Shown one piece after another: positions 1-8,246 of a stretch of 11,352 nucleotides of DNA. Location of the stretch: positions 1-11,352 of the forward strand of contig JBFJVZ010000252.1 in the NCBI GenBank assembly GCA_041623895.1, in the 5' to 3' direction. The stretch comes from JBFJVZ01 sp041623895. GTDB lineage: Bacteria; Planctomycetota; Planctomycetia; Pirellulales; Pirellulaceae. The notes beneath the pieces are model-generated. The model ran no database searches, was not told the DNA's origin, and saw only the letters and a program-made list of their open reading frames with translations. The stretch's first letter is position 1, and the number at the start of each line of letters is the position of its first letter. Position numbers and translations under genes: made by a program.

Positions 1-834
1 CAGGGACGGTTCTCCGAAGCCGGTTTCCTGGGCATCAAGTACAAGCCGTTTGCCACGGGAGGCGATCCCAATGCGGCACGTTTTGCGGTCGAGGGAATCG
101 TCGCTCCGGATTTATCGGAGGACCAGCAGCTGGAACGCCGCCGGCTATTGGGTGAACTGAACGCGCTGCGCAAAGCGACCGGCGATGCCAATCTGACGAC
201 CGCCGAGGAGTCGCGTTCGAAGGCGTACGACTTGATCGCAGGCGACGCGGGTTCGGTCTTCAACCTGGGTCAAGAAGACGACGAGATGCGAACGCGATAC
301 GGGCGTACCAAGTTCGGCCAATCGTGTCTGGCGGCCCGCCGGCTGATCGAAGCGGGTTCAAAGTTTGTCACGATCAATCACGGTGGATGGGATACGCACA
401 AAGATCACTTTAGTGCGATGCGTCGAAAACTTCCTGAGCTTGACCGCGGTTTGGGGACGCTGATTGCGGACTTGGATGACCGCGGGATGTTGGACAGCAC
501 GATCGTCTGGTGCATTGGTGAATTCGGCAGAACGCCCAAGGTTGCGGCCGAGTCTCCCTGGAACGGCGGACGCCACCACTTTGGGGCCTGCTTCTCCACC
601 TTGGTCGCCGGCGGTGGATTCAAAGGTGGGCAAGTTGTCGGTGAATCGGACGCCCGAGCTGAATCCGTCAAGGATCGACCGGTATATCCAGGTGACTTGA
701 TTGGCACCATGTATGAATTGCTGGGCATTGACCCCGAAGCGAGTTTGCCGCATCCGATGGGCCGGTTTGTCCGCGCCACGCCCGGCGAGGACGAAGGAAT
801 GAAGAGTGGCGGACGACTGAAAGAAATCACGTAA
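1..834 (+). CDS. DUF1501 domain protein, C-terminal part (5' end outside window)
   Basis: The frame is open from the first base and ends at TAA 832-834, giving 277 residues. The family is usually well over 400 residues, so the N-terminus with its expected export signal lies outside the window. Seen in the fragment: GGWDTH at residues 128-133, GEFGRTP at 173-179 and GRHHF at 190-194. These are the conserved metal-site-like motifs of DUF1501 (PF07394), a family related to the alkaline phosphatase/sulfatase fold. The usual third motif reads GRDHW or GRDHH; here the Asp position is His. DUF1501 proteins are typically exported in planctomycetes and lie beside DUF1549/DUF1553 or PPC-domain genes. 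The substrate is unknown. A TTG at 148 is only an internal codon, because homology-like sequence continues upstream. The PPC gene follows 113 bases downstream on the same strand, so the two may be co-transcribed. Confidence 0.9.
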   Translation, partial: QGRFSEAGFLGIKYKPFATGGDPNAARFAVEGIVAPDLSEDQQLERRRLLGELNALRKATGDANLTTAEESRSKAYDLIAGDAGSVFNLGQEDDEMRTRYGRTKFGQSCLAARRLIEAGSKFVTINHGGWDTHKDHFSAMRRKLPELDRGLGTLIADLDDRGMLDSTIVWCIGEFGRTPKVAAESPWNGGRHHFGACFSTLVAGGGFKGGQVVGESDARAESVKDRPVYPGDLIGTMYELLGIDPEASLPHPMGRFVRATPGEDEGMKSGGRLKEIT

Positions 835-870
835 GCATCGTTTTTGCTTCCTTGTAAATGTAGTACATGT

Positions 871-919
871 AGGCCAGGACCTGTCCTGGCAGCAGAATCG
901 CCAGGACAGGTCCTGGCCT
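871..919. repeat. Perfect 20-bp inverted repeat with palindromic arms
   Basis: The left arm (871-890) and right arm (900-919) are perfect reverse complements, separated by nine bases (891-899). Each arm is itself nearly palindromic: CCAGGAC and GTCCTGG flank a two-base centre (CT on the left, AG on the right). The stem is GC-rich and lies 37 bases after the DUF1501 stop and 28 bases before the PPC start. No T-run follows on the + strand, so it is not a classic intrinsic terminator, although it could still pause transcription or stabilise the upstream mRNA. The nested symmetry is more like a REP or MITE-type dispersed palindrome; that is inference, since copy number cannot be seen here. Confidence 0.85.
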
Positions 920-932
920 GGCAATCGCTTGT

Positions 933-938
933 GGGGAA
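933..938 (+). promoter_or_regulatory. Ribosome binding site of the PPC-domain gene
   Basis: GGGGAA lies nine bases before the ATG at 948. It is the best purine-rich match in the gap and supports ATG 948, which also gives a good signal peptide. Confidence 0.55.
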
Positions 939-947
939 TGATTTCTA

Positions 948-3278
948 ATGAACACAGCATTCAAACACTGCCGCATTTCTCCGACAGCGAGAATTCACTC
1001 GCCGCTGTTGCTTATCGCCTTTCTTTTATCGGTCATCATCGCGTCCGATGCATTCGCACAGCCGCGCGGCAATAACCCTCACATCGCTTACGCTTATCCG
1101 GCGGGCTGCCAGCGGGGAACGGCGTGCGAGATTGTGGTCGGCGGACAGCACCTGAAAGAGGCAAAGGAGGTTTACCTGGCTGGCGAAGGAGTCGAGGTCG
1201 AGATTGTTAGCTGGTACCGCCCGCTGACGTCAGGCGAATACAACAATTTAAGAAACAAAATGCGGGACGCCCGCGAGCAGTTGATCGAGGAGCGTAAGAC
1301 CGGGGGCGACAACCGCAAACCTTCCGAGGCTGAAGTTGCCTTGGCAGCCGGCATCACGAACGAACAACTCAAGGAGATGGAAGTTTATCGCCAGCGCGAT
1401 CGCGATCCCAAGCGACAACCGAACGACCAACTAGAAGAAGAAGTCACCTTACAGCTGTCGGTTGCCGAAGATGCCGAGCCCGGCAAACGCGAGCTCAGAT
1501 TCCTGACTGATGCTGCTATCTCCAACCCAATCTGGCTGCACGTGGGCAGGTGGCCGGAGGGCCGTGAGAATGAGCCGAATGATAATGAGCCCAACGAAGC
1601 GGTTGATTCGATGCCGATGGTGATCAACGGTCAGATCATGCCCGGTGATACCGACCGGTTCTCGTTTCATGCCAGTAAAGGAATGAAGTTGGTCATTCAA
1701 GTCGAGGCTCGCGAAGTGATACCTTATCTCGCCGACGCCGTCCCGGGTTGGTTCCAGGCCGTATTGAGGTTAACGGACTCATCGGGAAAAGAGGTCAGTT
1801 TTTCCGACTCATTTCATTATCGCCAAGACCCGGTGATGTATTTTGAAGTTCCGGAGGACGACGTATACACGGTGGAGATTCGTGACTCGCTGTATCGGGG
1901 CCGCGAAGATTTTGTGTATCGGATCACGCTGGGTGAGATTCCGTTTATCACCAGCATCTTTCCGCTCGGGGCACGTGTTGACTCAGATGTCTCCGTGCAA
2001 CTGAGTGGTTGGAATCTGACGCGGCCGGTTTTGACGGTGAAAACGATGAGCCGCAAGCAGTATCGGCCAATTCGTTGGTATTCGTCCGAACAAGACAATG
2101 GCGTATCCGTTCGTTTTCCATTGCAAATCGATCATTGGCCGGAAGTAACGGACCGGGAACCGAACAACGATTTCGCCAACGCTCAGGAAATCAAGACGCG
2201 GATGACGATCAATGGCCGCATTGACCAGCCGGGCGACAAAGATGTTTTCCTGATCGATGGTGGTGGACCGCTGGTTGTCGAAGTACATGCACGTCGCCTG
2301 GGATCTCCGCTCGATTCGATCTTGACTTTGACTGACGCTGAGGGAAACGAGGTCGCATTCAATGATGACCACAAAGACATGTCTCAAGCGATGTTGACTC
2401 ACCATGCCGATTCGCATCTGACCGCATCGGTGCCTGCCAACGGCAATTACTATCTGCAGATTGCCGACGCGCAAGACAACGGAGGTAGTGAGTTCACTTA
2501 TCGGCTTGTGCTGCGACCGAAGCAGGCGGATTATGAACTCCGCGTCACACCTTCCAGCATCATCGCCCGCGCCGGCCAGGTCGTGCCGATCACAGCATTT
2601 GCGCTGCGGAAAGACGGGTTTGATGAGGACGTTGAATTGTCGCTGGTGGATCCTCCGCAGGGGTTTCGGCTCGATGGAGCCGTGATCCCCGGCAATGCCG
2701 ACCACGTGCGGATGACCTTGACGATGCCATCCACTGCGCCGGCCGAATCAGTTGTCTTGGAAATGGAAGGCGCGGCCAAGCGGGGAGTGCGAAGCCGAAC
2801 TTCCATCGTGCGGCCGGCAATTCCGGCGGAGAACATGATGCAGGCTTTCATTTGGTATCACCTGGTTCCGGTCGAAAAATGGAATGTCTTTGTCAGTGGC
2901 AAGCCGGGTGCAAAAATGCCATTCAAACTTCTGACGAACAACAGTCTCACCTTGCCCCGGGGAGGCGACGTGTACATCAATGTTCAACCATTGGCGAAAA
3001 AACTTGTCGGCGACCAATTTAAGTTGCAACTGAGCGAACCGCCGGAAGGGATTTCGGCTGCAATCGAAACAGACGACTCGGGTGCCTTTGCAGTCAAGAT
3101 CAGCACGACCGAGGAAGTAGAGCCGGAACTTCGGGGCAATTTGTTGATGAGTGCTTACAAGGAATTCACGCCCGCTCCGACAGAAGAGAATCCGGCGCCC
3201 AGAACACAGCGCACGAATTACGGATTCTTACCGGCCATACCTTTTGAGGTTTCCAAACGGAGTCGTACTGACCGGTAA
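948..3278 (+). CDS. Secreted protein with two PPC (pre-peptidase C-terminal) domains
   Basis: 776 residues. The N-terminus has a basic stretch, a hydrophobic core (about residues 19-32) and an AFA-Q signal-peptidase-I-like site near 37, so export by Sec is likely. Residues 43-80 and about 332-362 resemble IPT/TIG-like beta modules. Two PPC-type beta-sandwich repeats follow the typical pattern (E-P-N near the start, then NG-I-PGD-D-F): one at about 204-330, one at about 402-524. The first starts with an odd doubled motif, NEPNDNEPN. Residues 530-770 look like further Ig-like beta sandwiches with no catalytic motif. Residues 95-165 are charged and probably helical. PPC domains usually sit in secreted proteins, often next to a protease or other enzyme domain; no enzyme domain is visible here, so a binding or structural role is more likely. 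Multi-module PPC proteins beside DUF1501 genes are common in planctomycetes. The partner or ligand is unknown. Confidence 0.88.
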   Translation: MNTAFKHCRISPTARIHSPLLLIAFLLSVIIASDAFAQPRGNNPHIAYAYPAGCQRGTACEIVVGGQHLKEAKEVYLAGEGVEVEIVSWYRPLTSGEYNNLRNKMRDAREQLIEERKTGGDNRKPSEAEVALAAGITNEQLKEMEVYRQRDRDPKRQPNDQLEEEVTLQLSVAEDAEPGKRELRFLTDAAISNPIWLHVGRWPEGRENEPNDNEPNEAVDSMPMVINGQIMPGDTDRFSFHASKGMKLVIQVEAREVIPYLADAVPGWFQAVLRLTDSSGKEVSFSDSFHYRQDPVMYFEVPEDDVYTVEIRDSLYRGREDFVYRITLGEIPFITSIFPLGARVDSDVSVQLSGWNLTRPVLTVKTMSRKQYRPIRWYSSEQDNGVSVRFPLQIDHWPEVTDREPNNDFANAQEIKTRMTINGRIDQPGDKDVFLIDGGGPLVVEVHARRLGSPLDSILTLTDAEGNEVAFNDDHKDMSQAMLTHHADSHLTASVPANGNYYLQIADAQDNGGSEFTYRLVLRPKQADYELRVTPSSIIARAGQVVPITAFALRKDGFDEDVELSLVDPPQGFRLDGAVIPGNADHVRMTLTMPSTAPAESVVLEMEGAAKRGVRSRTSIVRPAIPAENMMQAFIWYHLVPVEKWNVFVSGKPGAKMPFKLLTNNSLTLPRGGDVYINVQPLAKKLVGDQFKLQLSEPPEGISAAIETDDSGAFAVKISTTEEVEPELRGNLLMSAYKEFTPAPTEENPAPRTQRTNYGFLPAIPFEVSKRSRTDR

Positions 3279-3322
3279 CAACCATTGAGTTGCAGAAACT
3301 ATCTAGATCAGCAACCGCGCAA

Positions 3323-3369
3323 CGGACGACCACGAATGGTCAGCTTGAGACCGCCATTCGGTCGGTCCG
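3323..3369. terminator. Imperfect hairpin between convergent genes, possible bidirectional terminator
   Basis: A 7-bp perfect stem (3333-3339 with 3354-3360, CGAATGG/CCATTCG) extends outward after small bulges through GAC/GTC to CGGAC (3323-3327) pairing with GTCCG (3365-3369). That makes about 15 base pairs around a 14-base loop. It sits 45 bases after the PPC stop and 115 bases beyond the stop of the convergent ATPase gene, where a shared terminator would be expected. Neither strand has a clear T-run next to it, so the assignment is tentative. The rest of the 3279-3483 gap shows nothing else recognisable. Confidence 0.35.
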
Positions 3370-3483
3370 CGAGCAGAAAAACGAGACAGTTTGCGTTCGA
3401 TCGCCGCGGGAAGCAGCAACGAATCCACATCCTGGACCCGTCGAAGACAGGTATTTGAATTTGCGCTTCGATCTTTTCTGTGT

Positions 3484-5490
3484 TCACATCCATCCTCTGA
3501 TTTCTTTGTCGGTCAGTGACTTTTCTCGATTCGTGTATTCAATGCGAGCCGCCTCGGCGACATGCTGCATAAGCACTGGCTGCTTCTCATCGGCAGCCAG
3601 AAACGCGGCGGAGATAGCGATATTTCGGATCTGTCCGCCGTTGATCTTCAGCTGCGCAAGCTTGGCGAAGTCAAGTCCGCGGGTCGGCGTTTCGACGGGA
3701 AAGACCCGCTGCCAAATACTCGCTCGCGCGCGGCCGCGGGGAAATGGAAATTGAACGATCAAGCGAAACCGGCTCAAGAAAACGCTGTCGATCGTGGTCT
3801 TCTTTTTCAGTGTCAGGATCGACAAGCCGCGGTATTGTTCCATCCGTTGTAGCAGATAACTGATTTCGACATTGGAATAACGATCGTGACTGTCTTCGAC
3901 TTCACGGCGTTTTCCGAACAACGAATCCGCTTCGTCGAACAACAGTATTGCGTCGCCTTCATCAGCCGCATCGAAGATACGGCTCAGGTTCTTCTCAGTT
4001 TCGCCAATGTATTTGTTGACCACCTGGCTAAGGTCGATTCGGTACAGATCGCGTTCCACTTCGTTCGCCAGAACCTCGGCAGCCAACTTCTTGCCGGTTC
4101 CGCTATCACCTACAAACAATGCATTTATTCCCGACCCATGCGACAACTTTTCTGCAAAGCCCCACTCTTGGAACACCGTTTCTCGATGGCGGACGTGTCT
4201 GGCTAGCTCATCTAGCGTGGCCAGCTGCTTTGTGGGAAGGATCAAGTCATCGCGGCAGGCGGACGATTCAACTCGCTGAGCAAGATTGTCCAACCGAAGT
4301 CGAGTTTGCATCCGACACGCTTCCCACAATTGTGTCGCCAGTAGATTGAAATCTTCACCTCCTTGATTGCCTGATTCAGTCGATCTCGCGCGAACCCGCT
4401 CACAAATCGAAGTGATCGCGGGAGCATCGAGATTGAATTGCGAAACCAGCCGTTCTATTTGCCCGTCTAATTCGGCGGCCGCCTCTCCCAGCGACATGCT
4501 CCATAGGGCCTTCTGCTCGTCACGACTCGGGTTTCCGACGTGGAAGGATTCCATCGAGCGTTGTCGCGCGCGTCGCCGCCTGCGGCTCAAGACAATGACG
4601 GCACCGCCGATCGTTTCCAACACGCGATCAATCATCGCCTCGCGTGCCACGTCACCGGGTTCAGCCGTGCTATGGTCCAAGATAAGCGCATTTCCGGAGA
4701 GCGTTGATTCGCGCTTCCACAAACGGACGATTGTTTCCAATTCGACCGGAGAGATCGGCAGCACCTGCGACGACATCGACTGCACATGAAGCCCGAGCAC
4801 TGAACAAGCAGCCGCGGCAATCGGCAAGCTTTGGCTTATCTCGGCCGAACACAGCTCAATCACCGGCAATCGTCCCGGCTGCGATCCGTGCCCCCACAAC
4901 TCAGCGACTTCCTCGGCCAACTTTCGATGCGACGGAACCAAGTAGCTGGCTGCTAGTACCGGTTGCACGAAGCCATTCAGTTTCTCGTCCAGATGTTGCA
5001 CTCCCATCAAATAGGACATTACCCGTTGATCGATGCAAAGCGGACTGTTGACCAATGAACTGCTCGATTCCAGCTCGATCAATCGCCAGTGACGCAGTGG
5101 GGCGCTCGGTGCCAGAACGCTCCAATGTGGCTGCGGCAGTGCCGCCAACGCAAGACTGAATGTCGGAAATGGCCGCTGTGTATCGCCGTGGGCCCGTGCA
5201 CATAAAGCCGGGAACGATGACTCGAGCTCCATTGCCGCACACATCAGCACAATAGTTCGCTCGAATGCCGACAGGCCGAAAGCATCACAGAGTTCTTCGA
5301 GCGCGGGCGGCGCTGACATGCTGTTTGTTAGATCGGCAAGCTCTTTTTCGATCTCGCTGCCGTCGAATGGTTCGCTGTTTCCGTCAATGTGACGCAGCAG
5401 ATATTGCTTTAGCAAATCCATCGACATGACCAAGTATCGCTGATTAGCGTCTGACCAGTTTTCGATTGTTGTCACATTCATCACTGTCAT
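3484..5490 (-). CDS. AAA+ ATPase of the contractile-injection-system-associated type, with altered catalytic residues
   Basis: 668 residues, cytoplasmic, no signal peptide. The N-terminal third (about 22-175: LEELCDAFGLSAFERTIVLM, then PTFSLALAALP and HW) matches the winged-helix-like region of the two-domain AAA+ proteins found in extracellular contractile injection system (eCIS, Afp15/Pvc15-like) clusters. Residues about 195-400 look like a degenerate first AAA domain without a P-loop. The C-terminal AAA domain has Walker A GDSGTGKK (461-468), Walker B ILLFDE (515-520), the segment KYIGETEKNL (493-502), SRFR (573-576) and GGQIRNIA (618-625). Relative to the family as I know it, the Walker A Thr is Lys468, the sensor-1 Asn position is Lys562 and the first Arg of the Arg-finger region is Ser573. 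Walker B is intact. No sheath, tube or baseplate gene is nearby. The start at 5490 is the longest choice; ATG at 5481 is equally possible, and no strong ribosome binding site separates them. In these clusters the ATPase is thought to act in assembly or recycling; here the role is inferred at most. Confidence 0.85.
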   Translation of the reverse strand: MTVMNVTTIENWSDANQRYLVMSMDLLKQYLLRHIDGNSEPFDGSEIEKELADLTNSMSAPPALEELCDAFGLSAFERTIVLMCAAMELESSFPALCARAHGDTQRPFPTFSLALAALPQPHWSVLAPSAPLRHWRLIELESSSSLVNSPLCIDQRVMSYLMGVQHLDEKLNGFVQPVLAASYLVPSHRKLAEEVAELWGHGSQPGRLPVIELCSAEISQSLPIAAAACSVLGLHVQSMSSQVLPISPVELETIVRLWKRESTLSGNALILDHSTAEPGDVAREAMIDRVLETIGGAVIVLSRRRRRARQRSMESFHVGNPSRDEQKALWSMSLGEAAAELDGQIERLVSQFNLDAPAITSICERVRARSTESGNQGGEDFNLLATQLWEACRMQTRLRLDNLAQRVESSACRDDLILPTKQLATLDELARHVRHRETVFQEWGFAEKLSHGSGINALFVGDSGTGKKLAAEVLANEVERDLYRIDLSQVVNKYIGETEKNLSRIFDAADEGDAILLFDEADSLFGKRREVEDSHDRYSNVEISYLLQRMEQYRGLSILTLKKKTTIDSVFLSRFRLIVQFPFPRGRARASIWQRVFPVETPTRGLDFAKLAQLKINGGQIRNIAISAAFLAADEKQPVLMQHVAEAARIEYTNREKSLTDKEIRGWM

Positions 5491-5652
5491 TACCGAGTTA
5501 AGAACTGACTGCTCACCAACAAACGACCCCCAGCTGTGCCCGTATTGTTACAGATCCGCAAACGAAAGACACGCAAGCGATAGCAACCTGTGCACGAAAG
5601 AGAGCACCTTAAGTGTTCAACGCCTGATCGCTGCGACAAAGATCTGCGTTGT

Positions 5653-5667
5653 GTTTGTGTCACAAAC
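5653..5667. other. Small hairpin downstream of the DUF1592-type gene
   Basis: GTTTGT (5653-5658) and ACAAAC (5662-5667) form a 6-bp stem with a three-base loop, about 20 bases past the stop of the minus-strand DUF1552/DUF1592 operon. No T-run follows on the minus strand, so a terminator function is only possible. The rest of 5491-5686 must carry the ATPase promoter, but I see no convincing -35/-10 pair. Confidence 0.25.
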
Positions 5668-5686
5668 TGGTAATCACGCGGACCAA

Positions 5687-8245
5687 TCACTTTATGCGGA
5701 ATGGCACACTGAAAGCGATTTGCTCAACCAAATCGCGAGCACCGAATCCCGTTTGACGGAGACTTTCCAGGATCTGATCGATGTGCGGTCGATCCGTTGC
5801 CTGAATCTGCCGGCCAATCGAATAAGCCAACATCTTCACGATCAGCGCACTGGCAAATTGATCCTGGCGTTCTAATAAGATCGTTTTCAATTCGCGAACG
5901 TCGCGAAATTTCTTACCATCCGGTAGTTCCCCCGATGAGTCAATTTTTGTGTCGCGACCATAACTTTCCCGCCAGCGGCCGATGGGATCGAAAGACTCTA
6001 GCGCAAAACCGAGTGGATCAATCTTGCGATGGCATTCATTACACGTAGCTAAGTCGCGATGTTTGCTCAGCTGATCACGAATCGTTTTCGCACCGCGCAC
6101 ATCCGGATCCAAGGGTTCCACATCAGGCGGTGGAGGAGAGGGCGGAGTCCCCAAAAAGTTTTCCAACATCCACACGCCGCGGACAACGGGCGACGTATCA
6201 ATGCCGTTGGCTGTGACCGTCAACACGCTAGCCTGGCCCAACAGGCCGCCACGACGGCGATCGGTTAACTGGACCAATTGAAAACCTGCTTCGTCGGGTG
6301 GCTGAATCCCGTACAGTTTGGCCAAAGGTTTATTGACGAAGGTGAAATCAGCATCAATAAAGTTGACAAGACTCAGATTCTGGTCGATCAAGTGACGCGT
6401 GAACATGAACGTCTCACGCCGCATCGCAGTGCCCAAGTCGTAGTGGTAGAACGCCCTGAAGTCGCCGCGGTCCGGCGGCGCCGAACCGAGATCCCGAAGC
6501 GTGAGCCAACTATCCAATAAACCGTCGACCATCGCATCGGAGCGTGGATCGGCAAGCATCCGTCTGACTTGTTGACTTAGTACTTCTGTGTTTTGCAGCC
6601 GATCATTGGCGGCCAACGCCAACAGTTGCTGATCCGGCATCGATGACCACAAAAAGTAAGAGAGACGGGCCGCCAGGGCGTGAGAAGAAAGCTCCTGCTG
6701 ATCGGGCTCGGCAAGATACAGAAAGCTGGGTGAGCAGAGAACGGCTTTCAATCCGTCGGCAAAGGCCTCGACTTGTGAGCGGCCCGAATGTTCCCGCGTC
6801 TGGACAACTTGCATGATACGATCGACGTCTGCTTCGGTCGCCGGTCGCCGGTAAGCTCGCGACATGAAAGCAGCCAGCCGCTGGCGAATTTCATCCTGGC
6901 CGATTGCTTCGGAACCATCCCATTGATTGCCCAGCGTCGCCACCTGACTGGCCCGAGGCCAAGCATCGTAGAAAGGCCCTTCAATCTCAATCTCGTGAAT
7001 ATGGATTTGTGGAAGCTTGCCGTGTTTGATCGCATTGAAGCGTAACTCGACAATTCCTTTCAGCCCCTTGGGAAACTGTTCGGGGTATTTTTTGATCAGG
7101 CGTCCCCAAAGATTTCTTGCGTCCATCAACCCGTTGCGAAATGTAAACCGAGGTGTGTAACCGGCGTCCAGCCAAACTCGCACGGTATACCATTTCGCCT
7201 CATCGGCCAGGTCGATTTCCGCCAGCAGAGGTTCAATTGGTTGCGATAGATGCAGTTCGCCGACCGTGTGATCTCCCGGCACGATTCCTAATCGCAACGG
7301 TTCGTTTCGATCGGTTCCCAAAAAATCGTCGTCATAAGGATGAAGCCGATTGACGGCTTCCGCCTTGATCCTCAGTTCATAGATTCCGTCGTAGGGAACG
7401 CCTTCGGCGAAAGCGTGAATCGGCCCGTAGGCACCTTCCGGTTTGTCGGCCCCGATCACGTCATACAAGGTCATATGATCGAAGTGATTCGTCTTGCGGT
7501 GGACCTGGTCGATCTCCGGTTGCTGGTGGAAGCCATCGCGGAATTCCCATTTCCGGACTGGCGGTTTTTGCAGTGGAAAGATCGCTTTGTTGACGATCTC
7601 CTCAGCCGCGTCCAGGTAATTCGCCAACAGATGAGACGACGTCACCAGTGACTGGCCCACGTTGTCAAGATGCTCCGTCATTTGATCGCGCGGAAACGCT
7701 GCAGTCGGATGAAACATCGTCATATCCAGATGCAGCAGATCCCGAATCGTGTTGCGATACTCGCGCGCGTTCAGCCGTCTGAGCATCGTTCCACGGTGCG
7801 TGTCCGAACGTTCTTGATGATAGCGAGCGATCGTCGTCGTCAACCACCGGACCACTTTGCGGCGCTGATCGGCCGAGGGTTGCTTCGCTTTTCGCGGTGG
7901 CATTTCGGCCAGATTCAATTGATCCAAGATATCTTGATAATCAACCAACGTGTCATCATCGGCGATCGCGGCAGGAAGCGAATCGAATCGGCGGTCCCCT
8001 TTCTGCTGCTCTGCACCGTGACAATCGGAACAAAACGCTTTGACAAAAGGCTTGACGGTGTTGTCAAACGATAGATTCGATTCGGTCGCAGGCTCAGCAG
8101 ACGCCGCCCCGCTGATCAACACGATCAGAGATAAGCAAAGATTCCTGCTGAAAGGCCTGCTTGCTTCGCAACCGCGAAACCTGTGCCGCGACATCAAACC
8201 CAAGACTAAAAGACGGGCGAGCACAATACCGCTGGATCGTCTCAT
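5687..8245 (-). CDS. Planctomycete cytochrome c protein: PSCyt1 plus DUF1587/DUF1595/DUF1592/DUF1588/DUF1585
   Basis: 852 residues, predicted exported and di-haem. A hydrophobic segment at 36-50 ends in GAASA-E, a Sec-like cleavage site. The PSCyt1 domain follows, with haem motif CSDCH (72-76) and a distal MPP motif (115-117). Then come DUF1587 (about 154-220, LRRLNAREYRNTIRDLL), a beta-rich insert of unknown role (about 230-430), DUF1595 (about 452-512), DUF1592 (about 520-645), DUF1588 (about 665-762) with a second haem motif CNECH (735-739), and DUF1585 (about 772-848). Length and domain order fit the full family, so nothing appears lost. These proteins are abundant in planctomycetes; they are presumed to work in redox chemistry outside the cytoplasm, but the reaction is unknown. 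ATG 8245 lies one base after the DUF1552 stop and has GGAG ten bases upstream, which favours it over Met18 at 8194, although Met18 would give a shorter leader. Confidence 0.92.
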   Translation of the reverse strand: MRRSSGIVLARLLVLGLMSRHRFRGCEASRPFSRNLCLSLIVLISGAASAEPATESNLSFDNTVKPFVKAFCSDCHGAEQQKGDRRFDSLPAAIADDDTLVDYQDILDQLNLAEMPPRKAKQPSADQRRKVVRWLTTTIARYHQERSDTHRGTMLRRLNAREYRNTIRDLLHLDMTMFHPTAAFPRDQMTEHLDNVGQSLVTSSHLLANYLDAAEEIVNKAIFPLQKPPVRKWEFRDGFHQQPEIDQVHRKTNHFDHMTLYDVIGADKPEGAYGPIHAFAEGVPYDGIYELRIKAEAVNRLHPYDDDFLGTDRNEPLRLGIVPGDHTVGELHLSQPIEPLLAEIDLADEAKWYTVRVWLDAGYTPRFTFRNGLMDARNLWGRLIKKYPEQFPKGLKGIVELRFNAIKHGKLPQIHIHEIEIEGPFYDAWPRASQVATLGNQWDGSEAIGQDEIRQRLAAFMSRAYRRPATEADVDRIMQVVQTREHSGRSQVEAFADGLKAVLCSPSFLYLAEPDQQELSSHALAARLSYFLWSSMPDQQLLALAANDRLQNTEVLSQQVRRMLADPRSDAMVDGLLDSWLTLRDLGSAPPDRGDFRAFYHYDLGTAMRRETFMFTRHLIDQNLSLVNFIDADFTFVNKPLAKLYGIQPPDEAGFQLVQLTDRRRGGLLGQASVLTVTANGIDTSPVVRGVWMLENFLGTPPSPPPPDVEPLDPDVRGAKTIRDQLSKHRDLATCNECHRKIDPLGFALESFDPIGRWRESYGRDTKIDSSGELPDGKKFRDVRELKTILLERQDQFASALIVKMLAYSIGRQIQATDRPHIDQILESLRQTGFGARDLVEQIAFSVPFRIK

Positions 8246-8246
8246 C

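Noticed and set aside
358..960. 200-codon open frame on the minus strand
   Set aside because: It lies opposite the DUF1501 gene, is rich in Arg/Thr/Phe with no domain, and crosses the inverted repeat; a shadow of the real gene.
1983..2705. 240-codon open frame on the minus strand
   Set aside because: It lies wholly opposite the PPC-domain gene, whose domains are clear; its composition (His, Arg, Ile) is typical of an antisense frame.
3308..3493. 61-codon minus-strand frame starting at the very end of the ATPase gene
   Set aside because: The overlap geometry could suggest coupling, but the translation shows no domain, runs through the hairpin and has no clear ribosome binding site.
3290..3754. 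154-codon open frame on the plus strand
   Set aside because: More than half overlaps the end of the ATPase in antisense and the rest covers the hairpin gap; no protein-like features.
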